A DNA stretch of 64,000 nucleotides from Primulina eburnea (taxonomy: Eukaryota; Streptophyta; Magnoliopsida; Lamiales; Gesneriaceae), in assembly GCF_022965805.1 (NCBI RefSeq), contig NC_133101.1, positions 19,191,054-19,255,053 of the forward strand, written 5' to 3'. Position numbers and translations under genes: made by a program. Below, piece after piece: positions 24,776 to 34,257 of this stretch. The notes under the pieces were generated by a model. It saw nothing but the letters and a program-made list of their open reading frames with translations. It was not told the origin of the DNA and made no database searches. Positions within the stretch are counted from its first letter, which is position 1. Each line of letters starts with the position of its first letter.

Positions 24776-25647
24776 CCATTTATGGGAAAAGGCCCCCGAA
24801 GGAGCCCGTCTATGGGAGAAGGCCCCCGGGGGAGCCCCGACGATCGCATTTCAATATAAGGATATGTTAAAACGAAAGGCCAAGGCCCAGTTGACCGGTG
24901 AGAGTATTGTTGGTGTCCCCGCCGCCCGGTACCGTGGTTACATGTAGATGGATTCATCGCCCAATACGTTTAAGAATACGAATCACAATCACGATCTGAA
25001 TTCAACAAACATGAACATGAATATGAATATGAATATGATCACATGAATATGTTGATATGAATATGGACACGTACATGAATATGCTTATGTTTATATGAAA
25101 ATGTTTATATGAAAATGTTTATGAAAATGTTTTTATTTAAAGTTTTATGCATCATGAAAATGTTTACGAAAATGGTTATGTTTAAAGTTTATGCATCTTC
25201 ATGAAAACGATATTTTAAGTACAAGTATTTTTCACTGTTGTATGTGATCTTTATATGTATTACTTGTTATCAAGGATATGACGTGTTGAGTCTTTAGACT
25301 CACTAGGTGTGTATGATGCAGGTGATTATCGTGATTATGTTTATGGAGGTCTTGATGGTTGATATGGCTGGACTGAAGGTGCACATAACCCGAGGACCGA
25401 CGCTAGTTTTCCGCACTATTTATTAATTATGATTTTAAGTTATGTTAAGAATAATTTTATGAGTTTTAATTATTTATGAGTGGTTTGAGAGGTTATAGTA
25501 TGGGCTATTTCCTTTGGTTTTCAAATGGTAGTTGATTGTTTATTTTTAAAATGATGTCAAAAATATTTTATGATTCGGCCGATGCTTAGTGAGGTTTAAA
25601 AAAAATATTTCTAGTACTTTTAAAGCAATAAAAGGGCAGACGTTTCA

Positions 25648-26880
25648 GTTGGTATCAAAGCAAAGGTCCTGTAAAGGGCTGTGCCACCATCAGCGCCGGA
25701 AAGATCAGTCGTCAAAGCCTCAATCTGTAAGTTTACATGCTTTATAAGATTTTATCATATTAACTGCATAATTACATGAATTATATGTTCACGTTACATG
25801 TTTAATAGCATTATGAGAATATATGATTTACATGCTTTAGAAATTTTTTTTTACGCGATACGATATGAAATGGAAAGATTATTTTATTATAACGCATGTT
25901 GGTTTGTGGTGGAATTGGATTATGTCGATTTTTGGGTTTTAGTATTGACGTTCTAATTTTTGGGTTATAAGTTAATCGTGAATATTATGAATGCTTTTGA
26001 GACACGTAAATTTTCTAAGAAAATATTTATGATTCTTGGTTATTAGTTGAATTAATTTTTGGGAATTAGACATAAGGAATAATTATTCGAGAATTATAAT
26101 GACTTTGGGAATAAAAAAATGTATTAATTGGGATTTTTAGTTTGATGAAAAGTAAAATTGGTTATAGGAATTGATTTTGGGTAAATAACTTTAAATTTAT
26201 CGAATTTATGCTATGGGAAACCTATAGAAGGAAATTAAGAACGCCGAGAATTTATGTGTTAATCGTTGGATTTTCGAAATAAAGGAGCAATTAGGATAAT
26301 TTTTGAGGAAATTAAGAATTGATTTTGCAATTTTTTTAGGAATTTGGGGACTAGTTTAGCATTAAGCGATAATTAAATGGTTTAAATGATAAGAATTTTG
26401 AGTATTTAGACTTTTAAGAATAGTTGGAACATTGGGATATCTTGGGTTATAATGTTATAAGGATTTTTAATCAAGGGTTTTTAAGAATGAATCGATATTA
26501 AGTTTGAAAATCTAAGCGTTAGCGGATGCGTTTGGAATTTGATAAGTTGATGAATATTTTGGGTATAAAATAAGGAAAATAATATACGATAAATATGACC
26601 ATCCATCTTTTAACTATGGGAATTTTAAGAAAAATGGAAATTCGAGATTATAATAATATAGTACTAAGTCATTTGGGTCTTTTTAAGTCGCGATTTGAAA
26701 ATAAGGATTTAGAAGAAAATTAATTGGGATCAAGGAGACGTAAGGACATTCTAGAACTTAAGTTTGATCAGAGTAGCGTATCGGAAGCGTGGATTTTTGT
26801 TACAAGAACTAAGTCTAAACTTTTGGGTTATTAAGGATAAGCGAATTTCGAGGACGAAATTCAATTTAAGGGGAGAAGAT
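25648..26880 (+). other. Internal region of element C, non-coding
   Basis: It starts with a PBS (TGGTATCAAAGC, 25650-25661) and a leader like that of B, including CAATCTGTAAGT at 25721. It ends with TTTCGAGGACGAAATT (26847-26862) and AAGGGGAGAAGAT next to TGTAATGCC. The sequence between is AT-rich, stop-filled and has no recognisable gag or pol remnant. ORF 26764-26985 runs into the next LTR and is not credible. Confidence 0.7.
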
Positions 26881-26912
26881 TGTAATGCCTCGAAAATTTT
26901 AAAGTTCACGTA
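26881..26912 (+). repeat. Remnant of the 3' LTR of element C
   Basis: TGTAATGCCTCG followed by AAAATTTTAAAGTTCACGTA matches the start of the C 5' LTR (12797) with two or three differences, then stops abruptly. The rest of the LTR and the continuation of element D are missing. Confidence 0.75.
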
Positions 26913-27680
26913 TGCTAGTGAGAGTCATCTTTTTAGCCCTCGATATTCACTTGAGAATATTGAACATCCATTACATTTCACTTAACAAGATATGCCGTAA
27001 TGATATGATAATAATGATACAAGCCATCATCTCATATTGAAATATTACACTGATATATTATCATTTGATATGTTATTGCGGCAGGAGTCTATATGTGTTT
27101 TTGTTGTTGATCTATAGGTTTATTATTTGATGTTCGTTTATACATAATTTTTAAAATGTACATATTCTTATGATCAAACTCAATAATTTTATGTATTTTA
27201 AAAATATACCTAGCTAGTCTCTTAAATTAAAATATTAAATATTATAAATCGGTACTTAAGTTTTATTTGTCCTTTTAAGCTTTTTATTTTCAATTTAATG
27301 GATAGAAAGACATGAAGAAAAAATCTTATTTTGGTTAACCATAAATTAATTGGAAAGAATTTCCTTATATTATTCAAAATATAATAAGGAAATAATCGAT
27401 TAATTAAATATTGTAAGATTTTTTCTACATGTATGAAGCTAAATAAGGTGTGTAGCATATATATAGTGATGTAAAGAATTCGAAGCCAAAAATTTGTGAT
27501 CTTTGTTCTTTAATATTACAACTTATTAATATCTAAATACTTAAAAAATATAAATATATTAAGTTATACACACAAACGATATGTTCGCTTAAAAAGATTA
27601 AAAAAATTATATGAAATAGAAGAATCATATTTCGTTTATGAAAAATAAATATGTTTAATGACATTCAAAATGAAAAATAC
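26913..27680. other. Host intergenic DNA, nothing recognised
   Basis: This AT-rich sequence lies downstream of the X8 gene. I see no transposon ends, no supported ORF and no RNA gene. The minus-strand ORF 27222-27458 is low-complexity, AT-driven sequence. Confidence 0.5.
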
Positions 27681-27685
27681 AAATC

Positions 27686-27691
27686 TTTATT
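27686..27691 (-). terminator. Polyadenylation signal of the X8 gene
   Basis: AATAAA on the minus strand lies 44 bases past the stop codon of the three-exon gene. It is a canonical plant near-upstream element in a sensible position. Confidence 0.6.
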
Positions 27692-27734
27692 GATTATTCT
27701 TGCAACCGCACTCCGATCATCGTCGTTGATATAT

Positions 27735-27959
27735 TCATGCAAAATGGCAATCACCAGGAGCTGCAAAACATTAGCATAAAAAAAAATAGTTTATCTTGGA
27801 AGTTTTATTATATTGTATATGCTAATATATGCTAATTTATACAATAGAATTTAATATATACTGAATTCTATTAAAAAAAAAAAACTTAACATCAGTTCAA
27901 GAATTTTCCAATCAACTTACACAAAAATTTTGTACAAATACTATATATACTAATTACCA

Positions 27960-27993
<34 letters not shown>

Positions 27994-28648
27994 TAGAACC
28001 CATTAAAATAAATTTAATAAAACTATTATTATCCAAATATTTTTAATAAAGCTATTCAATTTAAAGATTTTTCAAATTTTTTTACATAACAATGTAAAAT
28101 GTATGCAATATTATAATTATTTTTAAATCTTAAGAAATAGAGAGAAATTTGTTTTCTTACATGGATCTCCAAGTACTGTCATACCAAGTCCCGTCACACA
28201 GTCGCCCGTCATACGATAATAGGAATTGAGAACGAACGATGCATGGAACTGCACTGTGTTGGGCTCATAGCACTTACCTCTTGGCCTAATCGGGTTACAA
28301 TTTACAATTGAGGCACACGCAAAATCCATAAATTGTAGCAATTCACGTTCGGAGACATCGAAAAACACCACGCACCATCTACCTGACTGAAATAAAAATT
28401 TAAAATAATTATTTTTATGAAGACAATTGAATGAAAATCATTGGGTTTTAATCTTGTTTATCGGGTAACTTGAATTTATGACATTAATAATCAAGAATTT
28501 TATACATATCTAATGTGGAATTGGTGTATTCAATGTAAGAAATATTCATTAAAAAATAGCAACTTACTGTCCCTTGGGCATGACATCTTGGTGCAACAAC
28601 CGCAAAAAAGATTGAAACAAAGAGCAAATAGATATTTAACTTTGTCAT
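27735..28648 (-). CDS. Secreted X8 (CBM43) domain protein, three exons, intact
   Basis: The exons on the minus strand are 28648-28568, 28386-28161 and 27760-27735. They join to a 110-residue protein. Exon 1 encodes a signal peptide (MTKLNIYLLFVSIFFAVV...RCHA). Exon 2 holds the X8 domain, from RWCVVFF through DFACASIVNCNPIRP, GKCYEPNTV and NSYYRMTGDC. The short exon 3 finishes it with SPGDCHFA. All six cysteines of the X8 fold and the CYEPNTV/NSYY signature are present. Splice sites are canonical (GTAAGT...TTTCAG; GTAAGA...TTGCAG), with phases 0 and 1. X8 domains bind beta-1,3-glucan (callose), so the product is probably apoplastic or at the cell wall. Its size and layout match Ole e 10-like and small X8 proteins; there is no GPI-anchor tail and no glucanase domain. 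The unspliced ORF at 28123-28371 misreads the end of exon 2 as KKTNFSLF. The gene lies alone between retrotransposons. Confidence 0.88.
27968..27993. repeat. (AC)13 microsatellite in intron 2 of the X8 gene
   Basis: There are thirteen AC units, preceded by a short TA run. It lies within the second intron (28160-27761) and could serve as a polymorphic marker. Confidence 0.9.
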
Positions 28649-28685
28649 TTTTTTTATCAAGTTTCGTTATGTAAAATATTGCGAG

Positions 28686-28692
28686 TTATATA
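28686..28692 (-). promoter_or_regulatory. TATA box of the X8 gene
   Basis: The minus-strand sequence CTATATAAC starts 44 bases upstream of the ATG, so transcription would begin roughly 10-15 bases before the start codon. This is consistent with a plant core promoter; it has not been tested. Confidence 0.55.
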
Positions 28693-28870
28693 GATTTAAA
28701 ATAGATGTGAAATTATCGAAATAAATCTTTTCAAAAAGTAAGTCCTAAATAAAATAATATTGTATTTCGATAAATATGGTATTTACTTTAACAATGAATA
28801 CATTTATAATATTAAAACAACTATTCGTAAATATTTTTAAAATTTATTCCTAGATGATAATTATATATCA

Positions 28871-29152
28871 ATAAATTTTTACTTTAGTTAATCTTGATTA
28901 CAGAATCTCATACGCGTATTGACTTTTGAAAAGTTACATACCTTATTATATATAAAATATGATCGATTACATTACAAAATTAGAAACATTAATTAGTCAA
29001 TAATTAATAAAATAAATCTTTACTTTAGTTAATCTTGATTACAAAATCTCATACGAGTATTGACTTTTGAAAAGTTGCATACCTTACTATATATAAACTA
29101 TGATCGGTTACATTAAAAAATTGGAAACACGAATTAGTCAATAATTACAAAA
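28871..29152. repeat. 141-bp tandem duplication upstream of the X8 gene
   Basis: Two direct copies (28871-29011 and about 29012-29152) share ACTTTAGTTAATCTTGATTA, TATTGACTTTTGAAAAGTT and a TATATATAAA block, with about 10% differences. No transposon ends are seen. Confidence 0.8.
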
Positions 29153-29273
29153 ATAAATTTTAGGTGAGATTTTCAACAAAATTATTTCCTTTTATTGGAA
29201 TGAGATCCTATGTTATAAAAAAGAAAATTTATATTTTCCCTAACTTCGGAAAATATAATTAAAGGAGAGATAT

Positions 29274-29981
29274 TGTATGGTGAATAAGAATTTTGGTATC
29301 TGCTTTTTGGATATTAAGATAATTGATACTCTAATGAGGATACGGGTTATGGATCAACCCGAGATATTAAGTGGATAGATCAGACAAGAGCTAATAAGCC
29401 GAGTACTCTTCTCATTAGCCGGGCCCTTCTTCTCCGCCCGGACATTTACTTATCTTCCCGGGCAGCCGATAGCCCGGGTTGTCTTGTGAAGTTCCCGGGT
29501 AACTTACCACTTGAGCCACCTCGAAAATTGCATCACACTCGAGTGTGATTGATACGAGTCGCCTACTCTGTCAGAGCAACATGGGCTTGGAGTGTGTTAG
29601 AAGTCATCAGAAGCTATAAGTATGGGCAGCCAACTTGCCATATTTGGTAGGTGGCACTGAAAACTAGGCAAGGTAATGATGATATTTTCTCCTATATATA
29701 GCGGGTACCAAATTCATTTACAGATTCTGAAATACTTTGAACTCTAAAGCATTTACATATTTTCTCTCAAATATTGCTTGTGTTCATCGGAATCCTGCTG
29801 ACTTTAGCATCGGAGTGACCACGCCGGACACCCCTCCGACGCCTATTCACGAGTTCCTTTCATTGTTTGCAGGTGCTATTGAAGCCATTATCTTCACTCA
29901 TTTTTCCTAAAACACTAAATTATTGATTCGATCCAGTAAATTGCCCATCTATCTCGTACCCAATTTACTAGGATCGCATCA
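29274..29981 (+). repeat. 5' LTR of element J with TATA box
   Basis: It starts TGTATGGTG and ends GGATCGCATCA directly before the PBS, 708 bp in all. CCTATATATAG at 29691-29701 is a likely TATA box. The LTR contains GC-rich motifs such as GCCCGGG repeated around 29430-29480. The start is inferred from TG and composition only, because the second LTR is not available for comparison. Confidence 0.65.
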
Positions 29982-29998
29982 TTGGCGCCATCTGTGGG
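29982..29998 (+). other. Primer-binding site of element J
   Basis: TTGGCGCCATCTGTGGG is the sequence usually found directly after the 5' LTR of plant Tat-type elements. TGGCGCC could pair with the 3' end of tRNA-Asp. Confidence 0.75.
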
Positions 29999-30020
29999 AA
30001 ATTGAGACTAAGGCGTTGAT

Positions 30021-31433
30021 ATGGCTCCAACAAGAAGAACTAACCAGGACAATTCCCTGGCTCCTGGGGATGGTGAACATACTTCGGGACAAGGTGGTGG
30101 TGTTCCTTCCATAGGACCCAATCTTATTACCATGTCACCGGAGGATTTGGCTAGAATGATATCCGAAGCGGTGGATAAAGCCATGGCCCGGAGAGATCCT
30201 TTGCACCAGGCCACACATCCAAGAGAAGAGCAGGAGCAAGAACAGAATCAGGGAAGAAGGGAGGAGGAAGAATTGAGAGAGGAGGATGTTGAGTCTAGTG
30301 TCGGGTCCAAATCCCCGACCATAACGGAAGAGCTGTTGGAATTAAGATAGAAGATGAAAGTATTGGAAGGACAGTTCGAAAGCCGGGGTACTTCTCGGGC
30401 AGTTGTCAGGGGGTGCCCATTTGCTGAAGCCATTGTCCGAGAACCTCTTCCCGGGAACTTCAAATCTGCCAAAGTGAAAGATTGCGATGGCAATGCGGAC
30501 CCCGAAGAACACCTGGCCAGGTTTGAAAATATGGTCATGTTACACTGCTACACTGATCGAATCAAGTGTAAGGTGTTCCTGACAACGTTTGTGGACTCTT
30601 CTCAAATATGGTTTGAGGGGTTGGCCCTCAAAGTATCAATTTCTTCAAAGAATTCCAGAAGGTGTTCTCACACCATTTTAGCAGCAGCAAGAAGTACAAG
30701 AAGATTGCATTTAGTCTTTTTGAGGTCAAGCAAAGCCCAGAAGAAAGTTTGAGGGCTTATATAAGAAGATTTAATAGAGTGGCTTTGGATGTTCTTTCTT
30801 GTGCCACCGAGACAAAGACAACTACCTTCACTCAGGACTTGATGGAGGGTGAGTGTTTCAGATCTTTGACTAAGAAAGTGCCCGAGGATTTCGAGGACTT
30901 GTTATCCTGGACAGAGAAATATTATTAATATGGAGGAAGCCCAGAAACAAAAGAGAGAAGCGGGAAGGAAAGAGAGGGGAGATCGGGTGGTAAAGCCCGA
31001 GGAGAGAGGACAGAGGAGGAATAATCAGGGGCACTTTTCTCAGCACGTGCCCTTGAGGGTCGGCCGGGATCGGGAAGTCCAAGAATGCAGCAGGGATTTG
31101 TTGCCATCACAGCAGTTCACCATGCCCGAGAAGAATGGATTCTATACTCTTAATGGGGTATGTTTTCATAATACTGGGGACTGCAAGACTTTGAAAAGAG
31201 ATTATTTTCCGCCTACCATCCAGGGGCATAATCAATCTAACAAGAGCCCGAGAGGTCCACCTTGGACACCTCGGCAACTAGGGCCTAGCATCCGGGTAGA
31301 TTCAAGGGATGTCCCGAGAAGTGATCCCGAGAAGAGGAGAGAGCATGAGCCCGAGAGAAATAAATCTTCGCCCCCGGCTGCGGGTGATCAGTTTTGGCCC
31401 AGAATATTTAAAGGGGGTAAACCTACCCCATAA
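30021..31433 (+). pseudogene. gag: Element J gag, broken
   Basis: The start is MAPTRRTNQDNS at 30021. The frame is stopped by TAG at 30348-30350 and resumes at once. The capsid-like region follows (FAEAIVREPLPGNFK, PEEHLARFENM), shifts frame at about 30630, and continues as FFKEFQKVFSHHF and LRAYIRRFNRVAL. Another shift at about 30925 leads to the basic C-terminus with a partial zinc-knuckle-like segment (CFHNTGDC). The family role is particle formation; this copy is non-functional. Confidence 0.85.
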
Positions 31434-31473
31434 TGAAGCCATGGTATCCAAGCCCGGGTAGCATTATGATATT

Positions 31474-32821
31474 TTGAGAGTCTTCGTGGACTCGGGTAAC
31501 TCTGTTAATGTTATCTTTAAAGATGTCTTTGCGCAGATGTATTTGCAGGGTTATCATTTGGAGGCTATAGAGACTGCACTTTTTGGCTTTGCTGGCCATG
31601 TGGTTTACCTGGAGGGGGAGATTGTGTTGCCACTGACTTTGGGCTCCCAAGATCTTAAAAAGACAGTAATGACATCTTTCACTGTGGCGGACTCCCCGTC
31701 ATCGTATAACATCATTCTAGGGAGGCCGACTATGAATGAATTGAGGGCCGTGGCATCCACCTACCACAAAAAGATCAAATTTCCTGTGGGATCCCAGATA
31801 GGAGAAGTTCAGGGAGATCAACCTTCTTCCCGAAAATGCTATGTGGAAGCAGTTCGGGCTAATCAAATCAAAACCAGGAGGGAGGGGAAGAAAGCAAGAG
31901 TTGATGAAGTAGGAGGAAGAGTAGTGGAGAAGGGAGAGGTAAATTTTGTGGCTGAGGAAGAGTAGGAAGTTGTAGAAGTTGGACCAGGTCAGCAGATCCG
32001 GGTGGCTCGAGACCTCAATCCATCCACCCGGGTCAGTTTAATCAATTTTTTAAAAGCTAATATTCATGTGTTTGCCTGGTCCCAACAGGAGTTGACAGGG
32101 ATTTCACCCCTGATATCGGAGCATCAACTGAATATTCTCCCGGGATCTCACCCGGTGAAGCAAAAGACGAGGCACTTTGCTCCTGAAAAGGACAAAGTTA
32201 TTGATGAACAGGAGAAAGATCTGTTGAAGGCCGGCCACATTCGGGAAATTCAATTTTCTACATGGCTCTCGAATGTTGTTTTGGTGCCTAAATCCACCGG
32301 GAAGTGAAGAATGTGCGTGGACTTCCGGAATCTCAACAAAGCTTGTCTCAAAGATCATTATCCCCTACCCAGGATTGATCAACTGGTGGATTCCATCTCG
32401 GGCTTTGAACTGCTGAGTTTCATGGGCTTACCAGGGGTATCATCAAATCCCCCTGGCCAAGAATTATTAAGATAAAGCTAGATTCATCACCTCGAGAGGT
32501 ACATTTTCTTATATTGTAATGCCTTTCGGGTTGAAGAATGCAGGGGCTACTTACCAGCGTCTCATGAACATAGTCTTTGAGAAACATCTGGGCTGGAACG
32601 TGGAGGTATATGTGGATGATATCCTGGGCAAGTCTTAAGAGGTTGCAGACATCATTTCTGACTTAGAAGAAACTTTTGCCACTCTGATGCACTATAGAAT
32701 CAAGCTCAACCCTGCCAAATGCATCTTTGGCGTAAAGAGTGGCAAATTCTTGGGTTTCATAGTGACAGACCGAAGAATTGAGGTGAATTTGGAGAAAATC
32801 AAGTTTGTATTGTGCATGTCG
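31474..32821 (+). pseudogene. pol: Element J protease and RT, left part, broken
   Basis: The protease has VFVDSGNSVNVIF near its start (the usual DTG/DSG motif) and ends around YNIILGRPTMNEL. TAG at 31963-31965 and a stop at 32305-32307 interrupt the frame into RT (FAWSQQELTGI, RMCVDFRNLNKAC). A two-base loss near 32430 shifts the frame before AYQGYHQIPLAK. RT then continues through VMPFGLKNAGATYQ and the YVDD catalytic motif (32609-32620), with a further stop after it. It is cut at 32821 by element K. Confidence 0.87.
32817..32821 (+). repeat. Target-site duplication of element K (left copy, TGTCG)
   Basis: TGTCG directly precedes the K 5' LTR, and the same TGTCG directly follows its 3' LTR at 40156-40160. 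Confidence 0.95.
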
Positions 32822-34159
32822 TGTAGTATCACGATGCCTAATTTGAGTTAATTATTGGATTAATTATATTTTGGTGAGATCGGAAGGACCGAACAAGGTT
32901 CGGAACGTCCGAACAGGGTTCGGATCATCCGAACAGGATTCGGATCGTCCGAGCCAGGTGGCTGGACCCGTTTAAGGCATGCAGGGTTCGGATCGTCCGA
33001 TCAGGGTTCGGATCGTCCGAGACAGGTGGCTGGACACGTAGAAGACATGCAGGGTTCGGATCGTCCGATTTGGGTTCGGAGCGTCCGAAGTGTACCGGAT
33101 CGGATCTTCCGAAGTGGATCGGATCGTCCGAACATTGGCTATAAATAGAGGCGCGAGGCTTCATTTGTGACTCGCCAATTCAGAGCGTTTTAGTCGTTTC
33201 CGTTTGGTTTCTAGTCTTTTTCCGAGGTTCAGGCGCTAGCGGGGAGCTACTGATCTTGTAGCGGAGCTGTGCTCTTGTTGGGAGCTAGCGGCATCAGTAG
33301 GCTGACTGCGGACGCAGGAGTGAGTCTAGGGCCGGTTGTTAGGATCTGCTGGTTTGAGGTACGAAAGTACTATCCGAGATATCCTGGTCGAGTATACATT
33401 CTTATATGTGTTGCATGATTGTTTGCTGCATTGATATATGTCATATGATGCATGCTATTATGTCACGTTTATTACTGTATGATACATTTCATCTTGAGCC
33501 GTATCTCCTTCGAGATAGCCTTTATTGTTGAGCTGTATCTCTGTCGAGATAAGCTATATCTTGTGGGGCCGCTCAGCCCTGTCTTGTGGACGCATGGACA
33601 CCGAGAGTACACAGTGGCCGACGGGTCCGGAGGGCTTCGGTGATCCGGGACATTTTAGGTCCACGTCTGATCTTGTAGTGGATGCAGTGACCCAGAGGAG
33701 TACCGCGCGGCACTATCCACTTGGCGCCTCTAGACTGAGCATATTTGAGATCTTTTGTGACTCCTGTTTCTTGACTACCCTGGTATCATATCATAGCATG
33801 TGCATTTCATATAGGCTTGTATACTAATGCTTTTGTACTGGGCGTTCTTATCGCTCACGTCCTCGGTTTTGTTTATCTTGGACACCCCATTTCCCACGGG
33901 GCAGGCCTCAGGTTGGATGGCTCAGGAGAAGGAGGAGGAGGACGTTGAGTAGACGGTGGAGTTATTTCTTCTGTACTCTTTGTTTCGATTTGGTTGTACC
34001 GCATACTTTTATTTTTAGTATTGAGTTATTCGGATTTTCGATTGGGTTGTATAACTATCATTTGTTGACCTTTTCTGCTATTATCTCAGATTGGTATTAA
34101 TTAAGTTAATTGCATGCTTAGTTCTTGATTAGTAGGTGATTCTGGAACGGGTCACTACA
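32822..34159 (+). repeat. 5' LTR of element K
   Basis: It starts TGTAGTATCACG and ends GGGTCACTACA. It has three visible zones: a U3 rich in TTCGGA...TCCGAA motifs, a TATA box at 33139, and a downstream part with no ORF that I believe. The 3' LTR begins TGTAGTATCCCG, so even the edges are nearly the same. Confidence 0.95.
32877..33147 (+). promoter_or_regulatory. Array of inverted-repeat motifs plus TATA box in the K 5' LTR
   Basis: About ten copies of an interrupted inverted repeat, best form TTCGGATCGTCCGAA (arms TCGGA/TCCGA, three-base spacer), lie between 32877 and 33132. CTATAAATAGAGG starts at 33139, just after the last copy. Two larger units (GGTGGCTGGAC-containing, about 60 bp) are also repeated within the array. 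This looks like a cluster of dimeric transcription-factor sites or another cis-element upstream of the LTR promoter. The same array is in the 3' LTR (38874-39143). Confidence 0.6.
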
Positions 34160-34163
34160 TTTA

Positions 34164-34175
34164 TGGTATCAGAGC
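34164..34175 (+). other. Primer-binding site of element K
   Basis: TGGTATCAGAGC is an exact match to the plant initiator-Met tRNA primer site, four bases after the LTR end. Confidence 0.92.
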
Positions 34176-34257
34176 ATGCATATGATTTTGGGATATAGAT
34201 TCTGTTTTGGGATTTTCGTTGACCATTATACCATTTTCTCCATTCTATGTTGTAGCG

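Larger units (their letters stand above)
12797..25647 (+). repeat. 5' LTR of element C (two parts around element B)
   Basis: The LTR starts TGTAACGCCCCG and ends GCAGACGTTTCA, immediately followed by the primer-binding site. Without B it is about 2.45 kb. Near the 3' side (25284-25330) it carries the GTTGAGTCTTTAGACTCACTAG block shared, forward or reversed, with LTRs B, E and F. The short ORFs inside are not supported. Confidence 0.8.
12797..26912 (+). mobile_element. Element C: non-coding LTR element with Tekay-type ends, hosting element B
   Basis: The 5' LTR is in two parts, 12797-14373 and 24776-25647, with B between them. A PBS follows at 25650. A 1.2-kb internal region has no gag or pol. 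TTTCGAGGACGAAATT and a purine-rich tract lie at 26847-26880. The first 32 bases or so of a 3' LTR follow (26881-26912). This is the plan of a non-autonomous (LARD/TRIM-like) derivative that would depend on proteins from a related autonomous element. The 3' LTR and whatever lay beyond it were lost at the junction with host DNA. Confidence 0.75.

Noticed and set aside
28123..28371. Single-exon ORF on the minus strand with X8 similarity
   Set aside because: It starts inside the domain (missing the WC) and ends in intron sequence (KKTNFSLF). The spliced three-exon model explains signal peptide, first and last cysteines and stop.
32880..33135. Regularly spaced short repeats that could suggest a CRISPR array
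   Set aside because: Spacers are not unique or of constant length, the array is inside a plant LTR, and it is repeated in the 3' LTR. It is a promoter-type repeat cluster.
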